Shown here piece after piece: positions 22,401-34,483 of a DNA stretch of 64,000 nucleotides. The stretch is from Clusia tigrina (Eukaryota > Arthropoda > Insecta > Diptera > Clusiidae): positions 203,258,258 to 203,322,257 of the forward strand of contig OV050032.1 of the NCBI GenBank assembly GCA_920105625.2, given 5' to 3'. Within the stretch, counting starts at the first letter, position 1. The number at the start of each line of letters is the position of its first letter. Both the position numbers and the translations under genes were made by a program. Below the pieces are notes generated by a model. The model worked only from the letters and a program-made list of their open reading frames with translations. It was not told the DNA's origin and searched no databases.

Positions 22401-25400
22401 TACCACCAATAGCCAAGCTGAACGAAACGGCCGCGTCTATTGTCACCAAGTCCGAGGTGGATTCGCCTCTGCTGATGGACTTGAGCAAGACGTACACGGC
22501 GGCAGCCACGAAAATAGAGGGTACGCGGGTCGTGGAGACGCTGCTGAACAAGACGGGCGGCAATTTAATTCTGAAGCGGAAGCGCAAGAAATTCAATCGC
22601 ACTGGTTTCCCCACCGTGCGCCGCAAGAAACGCAAAATCAATGAGCATCTCCTGCTGGACATCACGCCAGACATAAGCGATGAGGCAGAGAAATTGACCG
22701 TGGAGACAATTACGAAGACTGTGACAGTCAGCACGAAGTCGTCCGAGGTGTCGGAGGCCAGCGGCAAATTGTGCGATCGTGTGCCGCAGGCTGGAGAGGC
22801 CAGTGACACGTTCCTAGAGCGGGCAAACCGCACGCCACGTCTCTCTGTGGTGGCTTTGGAACGCCTGCAAGGCACACCAATGCCAGCTGCTGCGATGACA
22901 CCACCGCTAATCACCACAACAGCACAGAACAAGGAGAAGCTCAGTACCAAACAGCGACAACCCAGCAAGAAACAGAAACTAGACAAAGAAGCACTGGAAG
23001 AGGAAACGCATAAACCACACAAGAAGGCGAAATTACTGCGTACGGAGGCAGTACCAGTGCCCATGCCTATGCCCATGCCCATGCCCATGCCAATACCAGT
23101 GCCGGTGGAGCCACCCACTCCCACCAGCAGCAAACGCTCGCGGGCACGCAAATCCAAAAACTACGCTAATATGCACTCTGGTCACAATAGCAGGGAGATC
23201 AAAGAGATGAAAGAAGTGAAAACGGAGGACTTGGCTACGCCAATTCCAATTGCAATACCTGCGCCCGTGCCTGCGCCTAAACCGAAACCGACATACAAAC
23301 CGACTCCACCTGCAACTCCCCACAAAATTTCGCCCTGCATCAAGAAATCTCAGCCCTCGAAATCGGAGAACACCTCGTTCAGCAAATCCACCGTGCACAA
23401 GATCATCACCGCCAAATCCCTCGAGGCCAAAGTGAAGCTACCCGCCGGCATTGATCCGAACACGAACTTCAGCTGCAAAATACGCCTCAAGCGGCGCCTC
23501 GCTTTCTCTCCAGTGATTTCGGCGAAGACGCCAGCGACCAGCAAAGACATGCTGCCTCCGCGGTCCGCCACCATTACACCGGCAGATGTGGACGCCGACT
23601 CAGCTGCCAAGAATCCGGAATTCGACTTCCAGTCGCACGATGTGTTGCCGCTGAATGAGTGCCATGGGGCGGACTCGGAGGCGGCCAGCGACACTGGCGA
23701 CGAGAAGTGCTCCAGCGCTTCCTCCAGCATGCGCAAGATGCCGCGCCTAAAGAAGAACTATCTAGTGGCCGGCTTATTCTCGGACTACTACAAGGTCCAG
23801 CCGGTGGCAACGCAGAAGTCCACAGCCCCGGCTCTGTCGAAGAAGCACGACAAGAAGCATGGAGCCAGCGCTCTCATGCTCTCACCGAACCCAGCAGCCA
23901 TTGCAGGCGCCAAAGCCGGTAGAAGCGTTCTGTTGCCGCCGCCTCCTTACTGTGAGTCGTACTTGCGACGCACCCAGGTGGACTTCAGCCTGCCGTACGA
24001 CATCTGGTGGGCCTACACGAACTCCAAGTTGCCCACCCGAATCACTGTACCCTCGTGGAACTACCGGAAAATACGCACCAATGTGTACGCGGAGTCAGTG
24101 CGACCCAACATGTCCGGCATTGATCATCCCACCTGCAACTGCAAGTTCGATGCCGGCTGTTCCGACAACTGCCTCAATCGCATGGTCTACACGGAATGCT
24201 CACCGTCGAACTGTCCTTCGCGCGACAAATGCCGCAACCAGAAGATCCAACGACATGAAGTGGCGCCCGGTGTGGAGCGCTTCATGACCGAGAACAAGGG
24301 TTGGGGTGTGCGCACCAAAATGCCCATCAAGAAGGGCACGTATATACTCGAATATGTGGGCGAGGTGGTGACCGAGCGCGAATTCAAAGATCGCATGGGC
24401 ACCATCTATCTGAACGATATCCATCACTATTGCCTGCATCTGGACGGCGGTCTGGTCATTGACGGCCACCGCATGGGCAGCGACGGACGCTTCGTCAACC
24501 ACTCGTGCGAGCCGAATTGCGAGATGCAGAAGTGGTCGGTGAACAGTCTGTCGCGCATGGCTCTGTTCGCCAAACGCAACATCGTGGAGGGCGAGGAGCT
24601 CACCTACGACTACAATTTCTCGCTGTTCAATCCGTCGGAGGGGCAGCCGTGCCGCTGCAATATGCCACAGTGCCGCGGGGTTATTGGTGGCAAATCGCAA
24701 CGTGTCAAACCGTTGCCTGTGGAAGCTAAGGTAAGATAGAGCATTCCGTCCTGGGTGCAAGAGCATTAATTTAGTAATTTCCCTCGCCACATTAATTAAG
24801 TAAATTTTTTCATATATAAAAATGTTCACACAAACTCCTTTGCAGCCCACCGAAATTTCGATCAAAGATGCTCGCAATGGACGCCAGCGGAAACGCAAGG
24901 CTTGCAAGAGTACGCAGTGCATGCAGGCGAAGGAAATTGCCGTGGCGCGCGTACAGCAACTCTCCGAGAAAGAGAAAAAGTTAGTCAAGCAGAACGGCAT
25001 CTTTTTGGTGCGCAACTTTGAAAAGGTACGTTTCCGTCCTACTTGAACATCGGCGCTACCATTCGCTCAATCAAACCTAATTCTTACATAATTCTTGGTA
25101 TAGTTCCGTCGGTTCAAAGTCAAACGCAATGCGAGACGACAGCAGCAGCAGCAGCAGCAACTACAACAGCAACAGCAACAACAAATAACTTTCGCCAAAC
25201 CCCATTCATCAGTTTCGACTAGCGCAGCCGCCGCCACGTCCTCTAACCATGTGGGCCCAGTTGCCGAGTCCAGCAATCGCCGACCATCAACACCCTCCTC
25301 GCTGGCTGTGCAAATATCGGCGCTGTGCTCCACACGCAACATAAAAACGCGCGGCCTCACCCAAGCCGTGCAGGATCCCGAGGTGGAGAAAATGGCCAAA

Positions 25401-28400
25401 ATGGCAGTCATACTGCGGGACATCTGTGCCGCACTGGAAACACTGAAGGATCCCAATGATGATAAATTGTCACTAACAGCGCTGACTTTGAGCAGCACAG
25501 CGGGCGGCAGAGGAAAAAAGAAGCACCCGAAGGGAGTGCACAAACAAGAGGCTATCAATTTGAAACGGGTTCAGGCCAACATTGAACAAGGCTACTACAA
25601 GGAGCCCAAAGAATTCGATGATGACATGCAGAAGATGTTTGAGCAGGCCAAGCAGGCGCATAAATTGGACGCTGCTAAACTTGCAGCGCTGGAAATGCTC
25701 ATTGCCGCATACGAGACCAGAAAACAGGAGAACTACGCTCACTTGCTGGAGTTGGTGTGTGAGGAGGCGGCTCTGCTGAGTTTTCGTGCTAAACAACCCG
25801 ATGCAGCAGCATTAAAAAATGGTAAGCCTGTCAAAGGCTCACCACGTAAAATGCCCGGCGAAGCTGCTGCCGAAGACATAATACGCTGCATTTGTGGCCT
25901 CTACAAGGATGAGGGTCTGATGATACAGTGCGCCAATTGCATGGTCTGGCAGCATACCGAGTGCACCAAAGCGGACGTGAAAGCGGATCATTACCGCTGT
26001 GAGAAGTGCGAGCCACGCAACGTGGATCGTGAAATACCACTCGAGGATTTCACCGAGGACGGGCATCGGTACTATTTGTCGTTGATGCGCGGCAAATTGC
26101 AGGTGCGCCAGGGCGATGCCGTTTATGTGCTGCGCGATATACCCATCAAGGATGCCGATGGCAATGTGGTGCCCGCCAAGAAGCACACCTATGAGACAAT
26201 TGGCGACATCGACTACAATGAATGCGACATCTTTCGCGTGGAGCGTTTGTGGAAGAACGAGGAGGGCAAACGTTTCATATTCGGCCATCATTTTTTGCGT
26301 CCGCATGAAACATTTCACGAACCCTCCCGCCGCTTCTATCCGAACGAAGTGGTGCGTGTGCCCCTCTACGAAGTGGTGCCCATTGAATTAGTCATCGGCC
26401 GCTGTTGGGTGCTGGATCGCACCACGTTCTGCAAGGGGCGCCCAATCGATTGCACCACCGAGGAGCACTGCTACATTTGCGAGCTACGTGTGGATAGGAC
26501 GGCGCGTTTCTTCTCCAAGGCTAAGGTCAATTATCCCACTTGTACAAAGAGTTATGCATTTAGAAAATTCCAAGAGAAGCTTAAAATTTCAAAGACGTAT
26601 GCGGTAAGTTTCCATGTACATACATACACATATTTTATACTTCAAAGCGCGCACACACACGCACGCACCGACACTCCCTCAAGCACATTTTTTAACTTAA
26701 GTATTTGGGTGTAGACACGGCGAAATTGGTACAAAGAACGCTGGAATTGTGAAATTGTGCTCTTCCTTGATTTTGAACGATCAGCTACAGAAACATAAAT
26801 TACGCTCTGTTTTATTTGGGGGTTTTCACCGATTCCCTCCCCACCCTTCCTACTGTATTTTTCCGTTCGCTGGTTCTATCCAAAAGGTCAAAGAGCTCTG
26901 CATTGATACTAATGGGAAAAAGCTTTGCATCGATTGAAAGTTCTCAATTTTAATACACATAAAATGATGGCAGACTGCTATCAAAAGCCAATCGCAAACT
27001 AGCATTCTTCTTCTACTGCTGCCATGGAGCACGAAGTGCTGCAAAATGCTGCGTTGTGGAGAAATAGTTGATTTTTCGACCATCTTCCCATTGTGCGGCA
27101 AATTCAATTTTTTTGTTCATCATATTCTATGAGTGTTGCGTGGGAGTGCTAGTTAGAAAAAAAGTAGAAAATTGTTTGTACTAAACAAACATATCGACAC
27201 AAATGCTGTTCTACTGCTGCGCTTTATTGAAAGTGTCGAAATTTACGACGCAGAAAACTACTGCATTTATGGTTTCTCCGTGTGTCGTCATTAGTTGTAT
27301 TTGTAGTAAGCTTTCCAAATGCTCTGCATATGTATGTATTTATGTGTGTGTCTGTACAGTTGGCCTGCACTTATGCCGCTCTGCTCGCAGAGTGTTCCAG
27401 CTCAACTTGGAACTGAAAAATGCTGTCAGAATGCACATATTAGTTGTTGTCACTCGATTCGGCTTTGGGTTCAGATGGGTGTGTTCGTGTGTGTGTTCAT
27501 TTACGACTGCTACAGTACTGCAATAAATGTGTACAGAAAAACTGCAAGTTAATCATTTAAACGCCCAAAACGTTGAAAGTCACACACCCACACACACACA
27601 CACACACACACACTCATATACACCAACTGTTGTTTGGACTGTACATAGCAGTGTAGCTTATCTTGTTTTTTGTTGTTGTGTAATATGATGTTAAAGATTC
27701 CATTTATCTTTGCATTTAAAGATTGCGTCACATAATTATTTCTTAAGCTGGAAGGATTTAACTAAGACACCAGAGAACATTTTGGCCTTTTGAACAATAT
27801 ACGAGCAGAGATACTGACGAAATTAAACTTCCGTAATAGTGTGATAATTGCCTGCCAGTTGAACTGCGTGGTTCGAGGGTGGTTTATATGCAAAACTTAT
27901 TCCACCCAGTATTTCTTTCCAAATTACGATCTCCCGGTCGTGGTTCAGTGATATTTTTATGGGGAAAATTCTTTAAGCGAAATATGTGTATATATGAATA
28001 TGTGTAATTTATTATAGTTTTTTCTTTATGACAGCACAATCTGTAGGTGTGTGGTGTGGATGTGGTATGGTGTGGTATCCATGTGAAGTACATAATGCAC
28101 AAAAACAATTGCAACCGAAGGTGATTGCTTCTTCTTAGTCAAAATGCTCCATTAAATTACTTGCAAGCGCAAAAAAGTATTTCATGGGACTTTTTAGTCT
28201 TTTTGGAGTTTGTGGAAAATATATGTAGCTACAATTTAGTGTATATGTTGTGTCTCTCATACCAGACCACTTGTGTCTCTCATACCAGTACCAGTTATGT
28301 CTCTCATACCAGTTCCAGACCAGTTGTGTCTCTCATAGAAGTTGCACTTCAAATTAATTACGATTAAGTGAACCACCCACCACCACCTCATAAGAAATTT

Positions 28401-29753
28401 TGACACCATTTTCAACCAACGAATGAGCTTGGGGATAAGGCAGCTTGGCCAAACTCGACAATATCACAATATTTCTTTGGTGTACACTCTAGTGTGAGGA
28501 CTTACGATCACCACTACCAATTATACAAGGCATAAGGATCTGTAAATGATATAACCCCTACTAATCTGGACCAATACGTAGAAAATGTCAAATTGGTCGG
28601 AGTGCATTGCAGCTAATGATCATAATATTTTGTACCAAAAAACATATATTTATATATATTATTATTACCGCTTTTAATTCATATGGCTGAGGAATTATGT
28701 GACTCACTGTTAAATATTCCCAGCGTGTTCGGAGAGAACCCACCAAAAACAATTGGCAAATAGTGACAATGTTCCTTTCCGAAAGAGGTTTATAATAAAC
28801 ATTTATTCATAGGAATGAATTCAAAATTAGAGAATTTGTGGGATTTTGGTTGTATCCAATTTGAATAGTATTGGTAAAACTAGTGTTATTATTTGCTTGA
28901 AAACCAGTCCGACCCATGGACTTGAAATGACTGCTTGGAACATGGATGTAAGGGCTATGAAAACAAAAAACAATATATTTTTCCGAAGGGGAGTGAATTA
29001 ATAATGGTGGATTCAGAGCTAGTAGCTTCGAAATGAGTATTAAAGCGGCATCCCTCGATTAAGCCCCCCCACAGCTGCCCGAATAATGCACATTTATTTA
29101 AATAAGCGCTGATTTTAATTACCAAACGATCCTGAATAAGAACTTCTGAAGGTAATTTGGCGTTAGTAACGGTACTTTTGCATTTTGCCCGTTACTTTTG
29201 TATTGCGAAAAACTCCTTCCCTTCATTTATTCAGAATCGTTCGGATTATGATTTCCCTGAAAACGAACACCATCGTATACGCGAATTTATTCAAATTATT
29301 ATTTATACTGTTTTTTTCTATATCATCTCTCTCTGCAGCCTCACGATGTTGATCCATCAATGTTGAAAACTAAAAAGCAAAAGACTGACACCGAAACACC
29401 ATCAACGGCTGCCTGTTCTGCTCGGCAAGTGTTCAATAAGACACCGCAAAATACCACACGCAAACGGCAGGGCAGCAATAGCCCGGCAACAATGCATTTC
29501 ATCTCGCCGATGCCGCCAACGGTGCAGGTAAGTCCCAGCGCTGAGTACATAATAAATGACGGTCTTTCATTTTGTTGTGCCCATTTCCCTCTCTATCCAG
29601 ACTCTAAAGCAACGACGTACTCGACTGGAGAATGTCCTGAAAGCGATGAAACTCAAACGGAATAATACTCAAGTGATCAATGAGCCTCCCATTGATTTGT
29701 CATATTTACTATCTGGTCGTGGTGCTAGACAAAGAAAAACACTTACTATGTGA
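16472..29753 (+). CDS. ash1: Ash1 histone H3K36 methyltransferase (trithorax group), seven coding exons
   Basis: Exons: 16472-16543, 16640-17422, 19652-24730, 24846-25025, 25104-26603, 29339-29527, 29601-29753. All junctions are GT-AG in phase 0, giving about 2,651 aa, longer than the roughly 2,200 aa I recall for Drosophila Ash1. Residues 1-1720 are low-complexity and basic, with an AT-hook (KKRRGRPKK, about 465) and four GY(K/V/R)SD motifs (about 645-718). The MRG15-binding type motif FSLP is at 1730. AWS cysteines follow from about 1777, then SET (about 1826-1946, with NHSCEPNC and YDYNF), post-SET CRCNMPQCRG (about 1951), PHD finger CICGLYKDEGLMIQCANC (about 2298-2342) and BAH (about 2364-2524). 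The family mono/dimethylates H3K36 in the nucleus and opposes Polycomb silencing with MRG15 and Caf1. Poly-Q tracts lie in exons 3 and 5. The 5' start rests on the exon-1 ATG after a likely 5' UTR acceptor. Confidence 0.95.
18047..18150. repeat. 18-bp minisatellite, about six copies
   Basis: The unit ggggctctctgaacagta is repeated almost perfectly five times, then decays. On the minus strand it reads as a YCSESP peptide repeat, an artefact of the unit being six codons long. Confidence 0.92.
18531..19619. repeat. Low-complexity T/A-rich tract within ash1 intron 2
   Basis: About 1.1 kb is made of taattttttatataatttt-like phrases with strong T over A bias on the transcribed-sense strand and almost no C. 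It ends directly in front of exon 3 and therefore supplies an unusually long polypyrimidine region for the acceptor. Confidence 0.8.
26604..29338 (+). other. ash1: ash1 intron 5 (2.7 kb)
   Basis: Bounded by GCG|GTAAGT and ctctctgcag|CCT. It separates the BAH-coding exon from the C-terminal tail. It contains a (CA)n run (about 27581-27613) and a roughly 24-bp tandem repeat at 28249-28340. No nested gene is recognised. Confidence 0.8.
28249..28340. repeat. Short minisatellite, units 23-29 bp, about four copies
   Basis: The core tgtgtctctcataccag recurs four times, with variable filler (accact, taccagt, ttccagaccagt). Confidence 0.85.
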
Positions 29754-29885
29754 ACGGTGTACACGGCGTCCTACTAAAACGGGGCGTCCTGCCTGTATAG
29801 TGTTAGTGTTTAGGTGTTAGATACTAGTTTAAATTAATTAATTCAGTGAATATGAATATAAACGACTAGAATTGCATCCCAAGCA

Positions 29886-29891
29886 AATAAA
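29886..29891 (+). terminator. ash1: Candidate ash1 polyadenylation signal
   Basis: AATAAA lies about 133 nt after the stop codon, in AT-rich DNA with downstream T-rich sequence. Other signals further down cannot be excluded. Confidence 0.5.
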
Positions 29892-30528
29892 CAAAGAGAT
29901 ACTGTAAGAATTTTTCGTTTATTTTAAGAACTAATTGTGTCGTATAGTTTCAATTTGTACTTCTTTGTCCTAAATCTTACTTATGAGAATAACTGTTTTG
30001 TATATGTATAATTAATTAACGCCGTCTACCATCATTTTGGTAAGAAGAAAGGTGCGGAAAATGTCTTTCTCAGTTTGACCTTAAGTCGGACCACTTTAAA
30101 CTGCTTTAATGTACAATTTTTGGTTTGGTTTTTTTGTATGAACAATTTCTTTACACTAAACAATTTCTTTGTTTAAGAGTTTTTTTTTTATTTATTTTGG
30201 TATGCTTAAATTTATTATTTTGTTTTAATTGAAAACATTTTTTTTTTTTACCTAGTATTGTAATCATCTTGTTTTTGTTTTAAACAATTTTTTTTTCTTT
30301 TATGAATTTTTAGATTTATTTAATTTTAGTTAACTTCCATTTTCTTCACACTTAAAAGTTGAAGTAAATTGTTGTAAAAGTGCAATTAGCAAACTCGTAA
30401 CGTAACGTTGAAAAAATGCGGTGAATATATTTCCGTGGGGGCAATTAAAGTCATCCCCATTGAGAACACTGATATCCAATATTGTTGTTTCCCCAAGTAA
30501 AAATGTGAGTGTGCAGGAGAGAATGTAT

Positions 30529-30868
30529 GAGCTGAACATAGGCACGCGATTGAGTCGAATACAGGCATGCAAATGAGCCGAATTCAGGCAGGCGTATGAA
30601 CCGAATACCGACACCAGGATGAATCGAACACCGGCATGAGAATAAGCCGAACACAGGCACGAGAATAAGCCGAACACAGGCACAAGAATAAGCCGAACAC
30701 CGGCACGCGTATGAGCCGAATAGCGACACGCATATGTGCCGGTATGGGAATGAGCCGAGCACAGGCACCCATTTGTGTCGGCATGGGAATGAGCCGAGCA
30801 CAGGCACCCATTTGAGCCGAACACCGTCATAAGAATAAACCGAGCACAGGCACGAGAATGGGCGAAAC
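30529..30868. repeat. 24-bp minisatellite, about 14 degenerate copies
   Basis: The unit resembles gccgaacacaggcacgagaa plus taa. Variants alternate cacagg/caccgg and agaataa/cgtatga. Because 24 is divisible by three, all minus-strand frames stay open and give a 193-codon ORF (30911-30330) made of octapeptide-like repeats rich in Cys, Leu and Ser. Confidence 0.9.
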
Positions 30869-32228
30869 TTAGCAACAACGACGAAAAACCCCCGTGCAAA
30901 ATTGTTAGCATATCTTTAAGCTAAGGTGGAATTGTGTGTCATATAGCAACATTTTTTAGCAATGTTGGAATTTTCCCCACATACACATGCATGCATTTGT
31001 GAGTTTCACTCAAATTCTTTCTGCGAGATGGACAAAAAGCAAAAAATGGTTTTATAATAAAAAAATATTGAGCCTGTCCTGTAGGAATTTTTGCAATTAT
31101 CTTTCTTTTTATAAAATGGAGCCACTTATTCCTCTTCAGCTGTGCATCAGTAAATGAGATTCTGCTCATATTGAGTAGGTTCTTTGACAGCAATCAAAGA
31201 TTGTGCATTTCGATATTGTTCTGTTCCGCCTTCAAGGATTTAACACATGGTTATTAGGTTCTTATTTGTACCTAGAAGTTGAAATGTGCTTAAAAATTAT
31301 GAGAGTGGTGGATTTGAAGCCATGGCTAATCCCACCTTTACACTTCACGCGCATGTAACCGTGGAACCTTAACACAAATTTTCACACTTTGTTTTTTTTT
31401 TGTTTTACTTGAAATGCTGAATTGAAAATAATGATTGAAACTTGTTTTCGTTTTAATTTACAATTTTTCCCTTTACACTTAAGTTGTGGCTTATAATATA
31501 AATTTTGTTATAATTTTCCAGTTTACGCTTGAATTTTATATTTTTACATTATTGCAATATGAGCAAAAACTTTTTCATTTTCACAACAAGCAGATCAAAA
31601 CAAGAAGTTTTATATTTAATTTATTATTCTTACGTTGATTTGGTGTTGCGGTTTATATTGTAAAAGTGTAGAAGAATACCCAATTGAAACATATTTTATT
31701 TATTTGAATTTTTTTTTCTTTAGCACAAACCAAATTGTTTCAATTAATGTATAATTTGTTGTTTATTGCTAGAATTGTTATACATAATTTAATTCTTTTA
31801 TAGAAATTGTTTTCTAAGCTAGCACTGTAATTTCTTTTTATACTTAGTAAATTTTGCTTTCTTTCTAAGCTTAAATTTTGTGTTTCTGCATGATTGCAAC
31901 ACAACTCGGAATACGTTTGTTTGTTTATTTTAATTTTTCCTTTTATTTTGCAACACAAACTTGTACAAAACACTTGTATATATTCCCTGGCGTACTTGGA
32001 TCAGCACGCGGTGACAGTGGAGTTTATTTATTTGCAAAGAAATATAATAGTAATACTACTATATATATAATAATTTGCCTTTAATATAATAATATTAAAA
32101 AATAACTGTATTGAGAGTGATTTTGCAAGCGCTTCAAAACCTCAGTTGAAACACGTTTACACTAATATTTGAAAATATTCTTTAAGCTTATACTGAATTC
32201 TTGTATTTACTTTACAATTTCATCGTTG

Positions 32229-32645
32229 CAAACTTCAATTGGAAGTTTCTACTCATTTTACAAATTTTCTTTTCAACCTTCAATTGGAATAAAATTTTCA
32301 ATTCATCTTACAAAATTTTCTTTTCAAACTTGAATTGGAATGAAAGTTTCTATTCATCTTACAAAATTCTCGTCTCAAATTGCAATTGGAAGTTTCTATT
32401 TAATTTACAAAATTTTCTTTTCAAACTTCAATTGGAATAAAAGTTTCTGTTCATTTACTAAATTTTCTTTTCAAACTTCAAATGGAACGAAAGTTTCCAT
32501 TCATCTTACAAAATTTTTTTTTTCAACTTTAAATTGGAATGAACTTTCTATTCATGTTACAAAATTTTCTTTTCAAACTTCAATTGGAATGAAAGTTTCT
32601 ATTCATCTTACAAAATTCTCGTCTCAAATTTCAACTGGAATTTCT
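32229..32645. repeat. 51-bp minisatellite, about 8.5 copies
   Basis: Each unit reads approximately cttcaattggaatgaaagtt, then tctattcatcttacaaaatt, then ttcttttcaaa. Two copies lack about 5 bp. Two units three to four copies apart share the rarer ctcgtctcaaatt variant, suggesting a higher-order duplication of several units. Confidence 0.92.
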
Positions 32646-33754
32646 TTATTATATTGAATTTTTTAAATTTATTTTTTCAATTATTAGACACGATTATTTA
32701 ATGAATTTTAATTATTATAAAATTTTTGTAATATAAAATTCTCTATTTAAATTGCTAATTTTTTTAATTTTATTTATTTTTTAAGTTTGAATTGTTTAAG
32801 TGAAATTTACGTTCGTTTTCTAAACATTTTCATATTTCTTAACTAATTAGTCTAAGTCTATTCTACTATTTCGTTGTATAAAATATATATTAAAAGAAGA
32901 AGAAATTAATTAGCCGGGCACGAGTTGGAACTATGCGACACAATTATTTGTAACACACTGTTTCTAACAGTATATAATACAATGAAATCATAAATATGCG
33001 TATATGTGTGTGTGCGTAGATGGAGCGATGTAGCGGCCTACGTACACACAGATATGCGATATGCACTCAACAATAGCAAATTAGTTATATAATAATAATA
33101 ATATTGAAGAAACAAAAAAACTAAACACAAAAAAAAAACACAAACCATTCATTAACATAGTTATCTTTGTTATTATTAGTTATATAAAACATTTTTTAGT
33201 TGCTTATTTATTATTTAACAAAACAAAAAGAAACAAATAAAAACAATTGTGGACAATTTTGTCAAACAAACTCATACACACACAAACACACCTACGCCTG
33301 CATACTAAACTGTCATACGGGTTTGATGGATTGTGGCGTTGTCGTCACCGTCGCCTATGATCGCATATGAATTTTATTGTTGGATCATTATTAATTTTTA
33401 TTTTGCCTTTTTATTTTTGAATTCCTTGAACTCATGAAAAAATGTTTTCGTTTGTTTTTTTTCGTTTCTTATGCACGTTTTTTATTAAGAACTATATTTT
33501 TTGTTTATAAATTTTGTATTTATTTTTTTTGGAAAATTGTGCTCGCTTGTATTACTATACATGCAATCTCCCTCCCCCCCACTATATACATGTACACTTT
33601 TGACCACTTATATGCATACTATTATATACACAAGTCGAATACACTTGTACTGAATTATTGAATTTATTATTTTTCTGTAAAATCCCTTTCTATAAAATAT
33701 ATTTTTTCATCACTAAAACTGTGCAAATTTGTTGTTTTTCTCGATGGAAGTGGT

Positions 33755-34290
33755 GAGTTAGTTGGTTGGGTGGTTGGTTGGTTGGATAGTTCGTTTTGTA
33801 TGTTAGTTTGTTGGTTTGGTTGCTGGTTGGTTGGTTGGTGGCTTGATCGGTTTGTGGGTTGGGCGATTTGTTGGTTTCATGGTTGGTTGGACAGTTCGTT
33901 GGTTATATTGGTTGGTTGGACAGTTCGTTGGTTATGTTGGTTGGTCGGTTTGTTAGTTTGGTGGTTACTTGGTTGGATGGAATGTTGCGAGGGTTGATGG
34001 CTTGGTTGGTCAGTTGGTGGGTTGGTTGGTTGGATGGTTCTTGGTTTGTGTGGATGGTTCATTGGATTGGTTGATTGGTTGGTAGGTTGTTTTGGTTGGA
34101 ATGTTGGTGGGTTAATGGCTTGGGTTGCTTGATTGATTTGGTGGTTGGATGGTTCTAGGGTATGTTAGTTGGAAGCCTCGTTTAGTTTGTTAGTTAGGGG
34201 GTTCGTTGGTTTGTTGGCTGGTTGGTTGGTTACTTGATTAGTTGGTAGATTAGATTGGTTGGTTACTTCGTCAGTTGGCTACTTGGTCAG
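33755..34290. repeat. (TTGG)n-derived degenerate minisatellite
   Basis: About 530 bp of ggttggttgg with interspersed gtttgttag, ggacagttcgttggtta and gatgg variants. A 33-bp higher-order unit (ggttggttggacagttcgtt plus ggttat...) is visible near 33880-33945. Confidence 0.88.
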
Positions 34291-34296
34291 TTGGTG

Positions 34297-34483
34297 GGTG
34301 GGAGTCTCACAAATTACGTCTAAGCCAGTGCTGCTGTGGATGACAACAACATATTGAATATAAATTTAAATCGCATATGTGTAGTTGCGTTGATGGGTGG
34401 GTGAGTGGGGAGTCTCACCAGATTGTCCCTAAGCCAGTGTTGCTGTGCACGACAGATTTGAATATAAATTTAAATCGCATGCA
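34297..34483. repeat. About 108-bp tandem duplication
   Basis: The phrases ggagtctcac, then taagccagtg(c/t)tgctgtg, and gaatataaatttaaatcgca occur in the same order twice, the copies starting near 34310 and 34418. Confidence 0.8.

Noticed and set aside
19870..24405. Long minus-strand ORFs (up to 296 codons) across the large ash1 exon
   Set aside because: They are antisense shadows of a GC-rich coding exon with clear sense-strand domains; none shows a domain of its own.
25067..25558. 163-codon minus-strand ORF opposite ash1 exon 5
   Set aside because: The opposite strand encodes a poly-Q and conserved Ash1 sequence in frame with the PHD and BAH domains.
32201..32657. Two overlapping plus-strand ORFs of 79 and 105 codons
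   Set aside because: They fall wholly inside the 51-bp minisatellite, whose unit length is a multiple of three.
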